Shown piece after piece: positions 1-5,131 of a stretch of DNA of 5,131 nt (the stretch's first letter is position 1; each line of letters opens with the position of its first letter). Both the position numbers and the translations under genes were made by a program. Location: contig VERO01000181.1 of assembly GCA_018882625.1 (NCBI GenBank), forward strand, positions 1 to 5,131, in the 5' to 3' direction. Source of the DNA: Phycisphaerales bacterium (GTDB lineage: Bacteria; Planctomycetota; Phycisphaerae; Phycisphaerales; SM1A02). Under the pieces are notes generated by a model. It saw only the letters and a list, made by a program, of their open reading frames with translations. It ran no database searches and was not told the DNA's origin.

Positions 1-1065
1 GTCATCGACTTCAACGCGGCACTGACCAGGCTTGTCTCGTCTGCCGGCGACCCGATCATCGTGCCGACGCTCGCCGATCTTGGCCCGATCACGGTCTATG
101 CCGGCGATGCGCTCGTCGGCGTGCCCGATGGCGACAGCTACGGCAGCGCATCAGGCTGGCCACGGGCTGCCGACGCGAACCGTCAGGGTGCGCTCTTCAC
201 GCAGCCGACGGTCACTGCCTTCAGCCCGTGCGGCACCGATCCCGCAGTGGCGCTGCTGATCACCTACCCGGCCGGACACTCGCCCGCGACCAGCACGGCC
301 TGGCCGGCGGACAGCGTCTTCCCGGTCGGGACCACGACAGTCACGTGGTCGGCGCAGTTCGGCACCGGCCCGGCCACGACCGAGACCCGCGCATTCACGG
401 TCCGCAACCACGCGCTGATGGCGATCGGCATCGAGCTCGACGGCTACAGCATCGAGGCCCACGCCCGCGGCATCGAGTTCAGCCTCGATGGCGGGGCGCA
501 GTGGCAGCCGGCTACGGTGCAGATGTCCGCATCCACCGGCGCAACCCAATCCGCAGGCACAGGCTCCTCATCGACAGGACTTGTGACGGTGCAGGTCCCC
601 GTCACGACGGCACCTGGAGCATGCGTGCTCGTGCGCGACCCGATCCGCAGCCTCGTGTCCGCGGCCACTCCGACTGTCACCGGCCCTGCGACAGTGTGGT
701 CGCTATCGGTGGCGCTCACTCAGGGCGAGAGCAACCAGGATGGGGTGATCGACATCCTCGACTACGTGCTCTGGGCGCTTGACTTCGGGCTGGTCGACGG
801 GAGTGCGCGCAGCGACTTCAACGCGGACACGTTCGTCGACAGCCTTGACTTCACGTTCATCTCCGCGAACTTCTTCAAGTCGGGCGCAGACAGCTGCTCC
901 GGTGGTGGTGTGGCGAGCTCTTCCGCCCGCGAGCGCATCAGCGTGCGCGAGCTGCGCAGGATGGGTCAGGGCGAGATGGCAGTCGTCGACCTCAACGGCG
1001 ACGGATGGGTCGACCTCGACGACATCACGCAGTGGTCGCAGGGCGTGCGCCCCAAGGGCTACTGA
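1..1065 (+). CDS. Secreted protein with HYR-like segment and dockerin-type calcium loops (C-terminal part, 5'-truncated)
   Basis: The frame is open from the first base to TGA at 1063-1065 (354 codons), so this is the C-terminal part of a longer protein; the in-frame GTG at 61 has no reason to be the true start. Residues about 80-130 look like a HYR/Ig-like beta-sandwich, with the hallmark FPVGTTTVTW at 107-116. Residues about 137-240 form another Thr/Ser/Val-rich beta region. Residues 243-254 (ESNQDGVIDILD) and 272-283 (DFNADTFVDSLD) are paired dockerin-type EF loops, and residues 330-341 (DLNGDGWVDLDD) are a third, fully canonical calcium loop close to the C-terminus. The first loop has Glu in place of the usual Asp at position 1, and the second has Thr in place of Gly at position 6. 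Such tails are, from memory, common on large exported planctomycete proteins. It is presumably extracellular or envelope-bound; the enzymatic or binding function, if any, lies upstream of the window. The gene converges on mltA. Confidence 0.85.
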   Translation, partial: VIDFNAALTRLVSSAGDPIIVPTLADLGPITVYAGDALVGVPDGDSYGSASGWPRAADANRQGALFTQPTVTAFSPCGTDPAVALLITYPAGHSPATSTAWPADSVFPVGTTTVTWSAQFGTGPATTETRAFTVRNHALMAIGIELDGYSIEAHARGIEFSLDGGAQWQPATVQMSASTGATQSAGTGSSSTGLVTVQVPVTTAPGACVLVRDPIRSLVSAATPTVTGPATVWSLSVALTQGESNQDGVIDILDYVLWALDFGLVDGSARSDFNADTFVDSLDFTFISANFFKSGADSCSGGGVASSSARERISVRELRRMGQGEMAVVDLNGDGWVDLDDITQWSQGVRPKGY

Positions 1066-1083
1066 TCCCGCGCTCCACCGCAC

Positions 1084-2493
1084 TCAGTGTGTCGGATTGC
1101 TGCCGTCGGCCTTCGTGGCACCGAGTCCGCCCATGCGAACCGTCTCGGGACTGCCTGGACCTTGCGCAGCCTCGCGCGTCGTGACAGGCGCAGTCTTCAC
1201 CGACGCCGCGGTCTTCGCGGCAGCTTTGGCGCCCGCAGCCTTGGGCTTCTCGGGCAGCGGGTACTGCGACGCGTACTCGGGCTTGAGGTAGAAGTAGTAC
1301 ATCGTGCCCTCGAAGTACTGGCCGCCGGCCAGGATCTCCGCGCCAGGCCCGATGCCCATGAAGATGTCCGCACGGCCCGGCGCGCGGATCGCGCCGCCCG
1401 CATCCTGGTCGAGCATGAAACGCCGGAATGGGCGCTTCTTGCCGTCAAACCCGGCCGTCTGCGTGTCGACCATCACGAGCCCGCCTGCGGGGTAGATCGA
1501 CTTGTCGGTCGCGAGCGAGCTCTTCTCCGTCACGCGCACGCCGAGGCACCCTGCGGGCCAGTTGTTGCCGTCGTATGTGGAGAAGAAGATGAAGCGGTTG
1601 TTGCGGTTGATGAGGTCCTGGATCTTCGTGGGGTCGCTCTCCCACATCTTGCGCACGGCGCTGAGGGTGAGCTCGTCCTCCTTGATCAGGCCCTCCTTCA
1701 CGAGGCTGTCTCCGAGGCCCACGTACTCGCCGTCAGTCGCGCCCGCATAGCCGATGAACGCGGTCTTGCCGTCCGGCAGGGTGAGCTTCGCGCTCCCGTT
1801 CACCTGCACGATGTACGCGTCAAGCGGAGTCTTGAACCATGCCAGCTCGGTGCCCGCGAGCATGCCCGACTTCTCGATCTCGGCGCGCGATGGCCACTTC
1901 GACAGCGATCCGTCCGCCATGCGCCGGCCCATCGGCTCGCCAGTGTTGGGGTCGGTCGCCAGATCTGCAGGTCGCTTGTAGATGGGGTACTGGAACTCCG
2001 AAGTCTTCGTGAGGCTCGCCTTGAACTCAGGCGCGTAGTAGCCGGTGAAGAGCACCGTGCCCTTGCCGTTCCATCCCTTGGTCTGCCAGCAGTCGAACAT
2101 CTGCTTCATCGCGCCCGTGAATGACGCGATGTCCTTCGAGTCCGCGAGCACCTGCTGGAACGCGACAGCGCTCGAGCTCGCCACATCCCACGTGCACACG
2201 TCGAAGGAGGGGAAGCGGTTCTTGCTTGACGGCGCCTGGAACCACGAGATGTCCTGCGCGATCGCCTGCGAGAGGAACGCATCGCGCTGACGCCACGCAT
2301 CGGTGAGGTCAGGCCACGCCTCGTCGGGTCCGAGCTTGCGGAGGGCAGACTCACCAGGTCCGAGCGCGCGGCCGTAGTCCGGCGCGGGTGCGACGGGCTC
2401 GGGGGCGGTCTCGCAGGCCTGGAGTAGGGTGACCGCGGCGAGGCCAGCGATCAGGGAGAATCGAATTCCATTCGGGTTGATGCATCCTTGCAT
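1084..2493 (-). CDS. mltA: MltA family membrane-bound lytic murein transglycosylase (lipoprotein)
   Basis: This 469-residue protein cleaves the MurNAc-GlcNAc bond of peptidoglycan to leave 1,6-anhydroMurNAc ends (GH102 family), acting in the periplasm. Residues 1-26 are a lipoprotein signal peptide with a hydrophobic core at 12-24 and lipobox LLQAC; Cys27 would be lipidated. Gln at -2 is unusual but tolerated. The MltA core begins near LFTGYYAPEF (148-157) with FQYPIYKRP (167-175), SRAEIE (202-207) and FIGYAGATDGEYVGLGDSL (246-264). The C-terminal 3D/double-psi barrel carries LDQDAGGAI (361-369) followed by ADIFMGIG (375-382). Asp364 aligns, from memory of E. coli MltA, with the proposed catalytic Asp of 'LDVGGAIKG'. 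An Ala/Lys/Pro-rich tail (about 412-469) extends past the usual C-terminus. ATG at 2493 was chosen because the signal peptide follows directly. The reading frame stays open much further upstream, but that part is antisense to tatA. There is no clear Shine-Dalgarno. The gene is divergent from tatA. Confidence 0.93.
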   Translation of the reverse strand: MQGCINPNGIRFSLIAGLAAVTLLQACETAPEPVAPAPDYGRALGPGESALRKLGPDEAWPDLTDAWRQRDAFLSQAIAQDISWFQAPSSKNRFPSFDVCTWDVASSSAVAFQQVLADSKDIASFTGAMKQMFDCWQTKGWNGKGTVLFTGYYAPEFKASLTKTSEFQYPIYKRPADLATDPNTGEPMGRRMADGSLSKWPSRAEIEKSGMLAGTELAWFKTPLDAYIVQVNGSAKLTLPDGKTAFIGYAGATDGEYVGLGDSLVKEGLIKEDELTLSAVRKMWESDPTKIQDLINRNNRFIFFSTYDGNNWPAGCLGVRVTEKSSLATDKSIYPAGGLVMVDTQTAGFDGKKRPFRRFMLDQDAGGAIRAPGRADIFMGIGPGAEILAGGQYFEGTMYYFYLKPEYASQYPLPEKPKAAGAKAAAKTAASVKTAPVTTREAAQGPGSPETVRMGGLGATKADGSNPTH

Positions 2494-2504
2494 GCGCAGG
2501 ATGC
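2482..2504. repeat. Inverted repeat centred on the mltA start codon
   Basis: GCATCCT at 2482-2488 and its exact reverse complement AGGATGC at 2498-2504 flank a 9-nt spacer. The spacer includes the mltA ATG (complement of 2491-2493), so in the mltA transcript the start codon would sit in the loop of a 7-bp hairpin. It could equally be a DNA operator between the divergent mltA and tatA genes, or a chance occurrence. Confidence 0.4.
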
Positions 2505-2538
2505 TAACAACGAGTCCACAGGGCACTATCATCCAGTC
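2494..2538. promoter_or_regulatory. Divergent mltA/tatA intergenic region
   Basis: Only 45 bp separate the two start codons, so the promoters must lie here or within the 5' coding ends. I could not find a good sigma-70 pair. On the plus strand TAACAA at 2505-2510 follows a TG (extended -10 like) but lacks a well-spaced -35 element. On the minus strand GATAGT (complement of 2524-2529) resembles a -10 box, again without a convincing -35. Neither gene has a strong ribosome-binding site; AGGG at 2520-2523 is too far from the tatA ATG. The call rests on gene orientation rather than on motifs. Confidence 0.35.
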
Positions 2539-2910
2539 ATGACGATTGCCATCCACCCACCCCTTCAACTCGCCTTCATCCAGGGCTGGGAGTGGATCAT
2601 CCTCCTGGTGCTGGGACTGATGATCTTCGGGCGCCGGCTGCCGGAGATCGGCCGCTCGATCGGAAAGACAATCGTCGAGTTCAAGAAGGGGATGAACGAG
2701 GTGACCCCCGACCTGAACGCGCCCGCCCAGGGCCCTGGCTCGGGCTCCGCCCCAGGTGCCCCGCACGGCGGTCACGCGCACCATCACGCGGCTCCCGGCA
2801 CACTGCCACCAGGCCAGCCCCAGCAGGGGATGCACGGCGGGCAGCCCGGAGCGGCGATGCCTCAGCAGGGCACCGATCCCTACGCCAAGGGCAACTACCC
2901 CAACGCCTGA
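2539..2910 (+). CDS. tatA: Sec-independent protein translocase subunit TatA
   Basis: This 123-residue protein is the pore-forming or membrane-weakening subunit of the twin-arginine translocase, which exports folded proteins across the inner membrane. A short N-terminal segment leads into one membrane helix at about 16-31 (starting GWEWIILLVLG), then the family's Phe-Gly hinge (F30-G31), then an amphipathic helix at about 34-51 with LPEIGRSIGK and EFKKG. The FG hinge without a following Pro favours TatA over TatB, although Glu18 ahead of the helix is a TatB-like feature. The tail (about 58-123) is disordered-looking, rich in Pro, Gly and Gln, with a His cluster HGGHAHHH at 76-83; such a cluster is not a defining feature of TatA. 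ATG 2539 was chosen because homologues begin a few residues before the helix; the frame also extends upstream to a TTG at 2488, which would run into mltA. No tatB or tatC is adjacent in the window. Confidence 0.92.
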   Translation: MTIAIHPPLQLAFIQGWEWIILLVLGLMIFGRRLPEIGRSIGKTIVEFKKGMNEVTPDLNAPAQGPGSGSAPGAPHGGHAHHHAAPGTLPPGQPQQGMHGGQPGAAMPQQGTDPYAKGNYPNA

Positions 2911-2961
2911 CGCGCTCGGCGCCTTGCGCGCGGTAGACGTGCATCTCTCGCGTTGGTCAGC

Positions 2962-2996
2962 CTGGGGTGCCCAGCGTCTAGCGCGGCCGGCTGGGC
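2962..2996. terminator. Hairpin-forming inverted repeats between convergent genes
   Basis: The tatA stop (2910) and the stop of the minus-strand gene (2978-2980) face each other across 67 bp. CTGGG at 2962-2966 pairs with CCCAG at 2970-2974 around a 3-nt loop. Alternatively GCCCAGC at 2969-2975 pairs with GCTGGGC at 2990-2996 around a 14-nt loop. A further 5-bp arm pair (2911-2915 with 2926-2930) lies just after the tatA stop. None is followed by a T-run on either strand, so these are at best weak or non-canonical bidirectional terminators. Confidence 0.3.
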
Positions 2997-3877
2997 TGCC
3001 ACCCGGGGATTCGCTCAAACTCGAACGGCGGGGGTGCGCTGAAGTTCTGCACGCGTCCGTCACTTTCGTATCGCAGGAGCGCAAAGTCAGCGGGCCACGG
3101 CCGGTACCGCTCCCACTCGACGGAACTTCCGCCGCCTGCCGAACTTCCGCCGCCTGCCGAACTTCCGCTGCCTGCCGAACTTCCGCTGCCTGCCGAACTT
3201 CCGCTGCCTGCCGAACTTCCGCCGCCTGCCGAACTTCCGCCGGCCCGACCACGGCCGGGAACCGCGCCTAGGGCCTGGACCGCGACCGCCTTCACCGGCG
3301 CCTCCACCCGAAAATCCGCCTCATCAGCCCGCAATCGCCACTCGCCAGCAGCGCTGCCAAGCACCAGTGCCACCGCGAACACCACCGCAAACCGTCCCGC
3401 CGTGGTCCAGGTGGGCACCCAGGGGGCGGGCCGCACGAACCCCGCCCCGCACTCCGTGCACGGGCTAGCCACCGCACTCGCCACGGCAGCCACGCCCACC
3501 CCCGCAGCCGCATCTGCCTCGCGCCCCGGACCTTCGCGTGGCGCCCTCGGCTGGCCGCACGCCGGGCACTCCCCGCGCGCAAACCTCCGGCCGGCGCGCG
3601 TCGCACGCACCACTTCCTCCGCGTCGAGCAGCGCCACCAGCGGCAGGAGGAAGATCGCCGCCCCAAGCGCGCCCGTCAACCCAAGCAGCACGGTGCCCAC
3701 GCCGCTCCACCCGCCCGCAGTCCCGCGGGCCACCATGTACGCCAGCGCCAGGTACACCGCCCACGCCAGGCACATGCCCGCGCGCCACCACCAGCCCCAT
3801 GTGGCGATCGGGCTCGGCTGCGCGGGTGCGCTCCGGCGCGGACTCGCATCGCCGTGCGGTGACGCGTGCGCGTCCAT
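2978..3877 (-). CDS. Three-helix membrane protein with split zinc-ribbon motif and repeat-encoded linker
   Basis: I do not recognise a named family. The 299-residue product has a short N-terminal stretch, two hydrophobic helices (about 33-52 and 59-85), then a soluble segment with CPAC (104-107) and CTEC (140-143). Two CxxC knuckles like these suggest a zinc ribbon, here separated by 32 mostly Ala/Gly/Val residues. A third helix follows at about 160-177. After a charged stretch comes a Gly/Ser/Ala linker (about 212-253) built from (G/S)GSSAG units, then a compact aromatic-rich C-terminal segment (about 254-299). The gene lies directly downstream of the ABC permease: its GTG at 3886 abuts the permease TGA (TGAGTG), and ATG 3877 lies 9 nt further on. 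I prefer ATG, but neither has a visible Shine-Dalgarno. Expression is probably coupled to the permease, suggesting an accessory or co-regulated membrane role; that is inference from position only. Confidence 0.75.
   Translation of the reverse strand: MDAHASPHGDASPRRSAPAQPSPIATWGWWWRAGMCLAWAVYLALAYMVARGTAGGWSGVGTVLLGLTGALGAAIFLLPLVALLDAEEVVRATRAGRRFARGECPACGQPRAPREGPGREADAAAGVGVAAVASAVASPCTECGAGFVRPAPWVPTWTTAGRFAVVFAVALVLGSAAGEWRLRADEADFRVEAPVKAVAVQALGAVPGRGRAGGSSAGGGSSAGSGSSAGSGSSAGSGSSAGGGSSAGGGSSVEWERYRPWPADFALLRYESDGRVQNFSAPPPFEFERIPGWQPSRPR
3123..3242. repeat. 18-bp tandem repeat, 6 full copies plus a partial seventh
   Basis: The unit GAACTTCCGCYGCCTGCC begins at 3123 and repeats head to tail at 3141, 3159, 3177, 3195 and 3213; a 12-bp partial copy occupies 3231-3242. 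Copies differ only at base 10 of the unit, in the order C C T T T C C. On the minus strand each unit encodes six residues of the Gly/Ser/Ala linker, and the C/T change swaps Gly for Ser. Because 18 is a multiple of three, gain or loss of a unit keeps the frame. There are no spacers. Confidence 0.95.
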
Positions 3878-3886
3878 GGCGCGCAC

Positions 3887-4990
3887 TCAGTAGTCGCGGC
3901 GCACGAAGATGCGCGTCGCGAGGCCAAGCACCGCAGCCTCAAAGAGCAGGCTCGTGCCCACGATCCACCACACGCTGCGCGAGCGCTCCTCGTCCTCGAG
4001 CGCGCGGTTGAAGTCGCCGCGCCGCACCTCGCGCGACACGAACGCGCGCCGCGGCCCCCGCACTGGCTCATCCTCATCGGGCCGCGGCAGCGCCGCCGCC
4101 TCCACCAGCCACCGCTCCGCAAGCGACAGCGTCTCCGCCGTCTTCGGCAGCACGGTCATGCTGGTGTAGAACCACCAGTGCGCCTCGTTCCATTTCCCGG
4201 CCGCATCGGCCACCGCCACGCGCCGCTCGCGCAGGCGCTCGAGCTCCGCGGCATCGTCATCCTCATCGGCACTCGCGCCCTCGGGCACGCTCTTCTCGAG
4301 CGCAGCGACCCGCTCCTCGAGCTTCTGCAGCTCCAGCTCCGTGCCCACGCGGCCGAACGTGGAGATCGACTCCGCGCTGTGCACCGCGAACACCGCAGCC
4401 CAGAAGAGCAGCGTCACGATCAGGCTCGCCACCGTCGACCGCGTCAGCACACCCACGAGCGCGCACACGCAGTACAGGTACGAGTAGAAGAGCACCGACA
4501 GCGGCACCGCCACCAGCAGCGACCACTCCCACACGCCGCCGCGCACGCCGATCGCCACGATCGTCGCCACCGCAAACACGCTCACCTGCAGCGCCGTGAA
4601 CAGCAGGCCGGTGCCCACCTTCGTCAGGAACAGCCGCGTGCGGCTGATGGGCTTGGCCAGCATCATGTCGACCGATCCGGCCGACACCAGATCAGGAATG
4701 ATGCCCGCCGTCGTCACCAGCGCCAGCAGCGTCGAGAGCAGCCCGATCCACCACTCGAGCCCCACGTTCACGAAGAGCAGCTTGTAGAAGGTCTCGCGCG
4801 GCACGAGCCGCGAGTTGAAGACCGGCGAGTCGAAGGTCCACGTCAGGAACGTGACACCCTGCTCGTTGATGCCAAGCGACGCGAACAGCGCCACCACCGC
4901 ACCCGACAGCGCAATCGCCAGCCAGAACAGCTTTCGGGCGTTGAGCTCCCGGTAGGCCGCGCCCAGGATCGCCAGCGTCTGCATCATCAT
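3887..4990 (-). CDS. ABC-2 type transporter permease with large coiled-coil loop
   Basis: This 367-residue membrane protein is predicted to be the permease of an ABC transporter. About six hydrophobic helices are visible, near 21-41, 76-98, 122-150, 153-183, 185-205 and 339-362. The segment VDMMLAKPISRTRLFLTK (107-124) matches the conserved 'L-x-KP-[IV]-SR' stretch of ABC-2/NosY-like permeases that precedes the third helix. Between helices 5 and 6 lies an unusually long hydrophilic region (about 206-338) with heptad-like Leu/Glu/Arg segments at 216-235 and 246-262 split by an acidic patch (ADEDDDA, 241-247), then basic/acidic stretches to 338. ATG 4990 is the first of three consecutive ATGs, has GGAGG seven bases upstream, and overlaps the stop of the preceding gene as ATGA. 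The substrate cannot be told from the sequence. The preceding gene is probably the ATPase; the following gene is the zinc-ribbon membrane protein. Confidence 0.85.
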   Translation of the reverse strand: MMMQTLAILGAAYRELNARKLFWLAIALSGAVVALFASLGINEQGVTFLTWTFDSPVFNSRLVPRETFYKLLFVNVGLEWWIGLLSTLLALVTTAGIIPDLVSAGSVDMMLAKPISRTRLFLTKVGTGLLFTALQVSVFAVATIVAIGVRGGVWEWSLLVAVPLSVLFYSYLYCVCALVGVLTRSTVASLIVTLLFWAAVFAVHSAESISTFGRVGTELELQKLEERVAALEKSVPEGASADEDDDAAELERLRERRVAVADAAGKWNEAHWWFYTSMTVLPKTAETLSLAERWLVEAAALPRPDEDEPVRGPRRAFVSREVRRGDFNRALEDEERSRSVWWIVGTSLLFEAAVLGLATRIFVRRDY

Positions 4991-5131
4991 GGCGCTGCCT
5001 CCGGTCCGCCGCCAGCGGGGCGCTCGCCGCCCGCCGCCGTGCCACTCGCCGCCGCAACACCCTTTGGCCCGCCGGCCGCGCCCGGCTTGAAGAACAGCCC
5101 AGTCGAGGGGTCGCGCACCGCGCGCATGAAC
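4987..5131 (-). CDS. C-terminal end of probable ABC transporter ATPase (partial)
   Basis: The minus-strand frame is open from the window edge to TGA at 4987-4989, giving the last 47 residues of a protein. It begins FMRAVRDPSTGLFFKPG and ends in a Gly/Ala/Pro-rich tail PEAAP. The 'F-M-R-A-V' start resembles the '(L)E-x-x-F-x-x-x-V' that closes many ABC-2 associated ATPases. The stop overlaps the permease start by 4 bp (ATGA), the usual arrangement of an ATPase with its permease. None of the Walker or signature motifs falls inside the window, so the ATPase identity is inferred from context and this short motif only; another operon partner is possible. Confidence 0.5.
   Translation of the reverse strand, partial: FMRAVRDPSTGLFFKPGAAGGPKGVAAASGTAAGGERPAGGGPEAAP
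4998..5002 (-). promoter_or_regulatory. Shine-Dalgarno site of the ABC permease
   Basis: The minus strand reads GGAGG here, followed by a 7-nt spacer and ATG at 4990. This supports the first of the three consecutive ATGs as the start. The site lies inside the coding end of the upstream gene, consistent with coupled translation. Confidence 0.7.

Noticed and set aside
61..63. GTG at 61 as the start of the first gene
   Set aside because: The frame is open to the window edge, there is no signal peptide after this codon and no ribosome-binding site, and the sequence before it reads as continuous protein.
724..849. Cellulosomal dockerin
   Set aside because: The loops are dockerin-like, but there is no cellulase or cohesin in the window and the substituted loop positions and added third loop fit the broader calcium-loop tails of exported proteins better.
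1087..2124. Long plus-strand open frame (345 codons) opposite mltA
   Set aside because: It lies entirely antisense to a well-recognised MltA, is rich in Arg, Ala, Leu and His as expected of GC-rich shadow frames, and shows no domain.
2539..2910. TatB rather than TatA
   Set aside because: The Phe-Gly hinge followed by RRLPEIGRSIGK and EFKKG fits TatA; TatB usually has Gly-Pro after the helix. Glu18 alone is not enough.
3123..3242. Possible CRISPR array
   Set aside because: The units are directly contiguous with no spacers and lie within a coding frame.
2494..3252. Upstream extension of the mltA frame giving a 722-residue protein with a RQAAEV repeat at its N-terminus
   Set aside because: The extension is antisense to tatA and to the repeat array; the lipoprotein signal peptide right after ATG 2493 marks the true start. 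The open frame reflects high GC and a repeat whose unit length is a multiple of three.
2756..3271. Plus-strand frame with a CRTSAA repeat
   Set aside because: It overlaps tatA in another frame and runs antisense through the repeat array; the minus-strand frame has membrane helices and paired CxxC motifs and fits an operon.
4692..5060. Minus-strand frame of 122 codons at the right edge
   Set aside because: It overlaps the permease in another frame, is Arg/Ala-rich with no membrane segments, and conflicts with the ATGA overlap between the two operon genes.

Overview
The window is GC-rich and gene-dense, with almost no intergenic space. It most resembles a planctomycete, probably of the Phycisphaerae type. 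The clues are a secreted protein ending in dockerin-like calcium loops and a 'DLNGDGWVDLDD' type segment, a TatA of the 'FGRRLPEIGRSIGK' form, and an outer-membrane type MltA lipoprotein. This assignment rests on remembered family patterns, not on a search, and should be read as moderate confidence.

Layout from left to right. (1) Positions 1-1065 (+) hold the C-terminal part of a large secreted protein with a HYR-like beta-sandwich segment, two dockerin-like calcium loops and a third calcium loop at the very end; its N-terminus lies outside the window. (2) Converging on it after only 18 bp is mltA (1084-2493, -), a lipoprotein lytic transglycosylase. (3) A 45-bp gap separates the divergent starts of mltA and tatA (2539-2910, +); a 7-bp inverted repeat is centred on the mltA start codon. 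(4) A short convergent gap (2911-2977) with hairpin-forming inverted repeats follows. (5) From there to the right edge, three genes run on the minus strand as one apparent operon. In transcription order they are the C-terminal end of a probable ABC ATPase (cut by the window), an ABC-2 type permease (3887-4990), and a three-helix membrane protein with a split CxxC/CxxC zinc-ribbon motif and a Gly/Ser/Ala linker encoded by an 18-bp tandem repeat (3123-3242). The first pair overlaps by ATGA; the second junction is stop-to-start adjacent.

Functionally, most of the window concerns the cell envelope: peptidoglycan turnover (MltA), folded-protein export (TatA), an ABC export or envelope-modification complex, and a secreted calcium-binding protein. 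I found no RNA gene, mobile element or CRISPR array. The items most worth a second look are the repeat-encoded linker in the zinc-ribbon membrane protein, its coupling to an ABC transporter, the large coiled-coil loop in the permease, the His-rich TatA tail and the hairpin around the mltA start. I did not find convincing evidence for a wholly new biological system.
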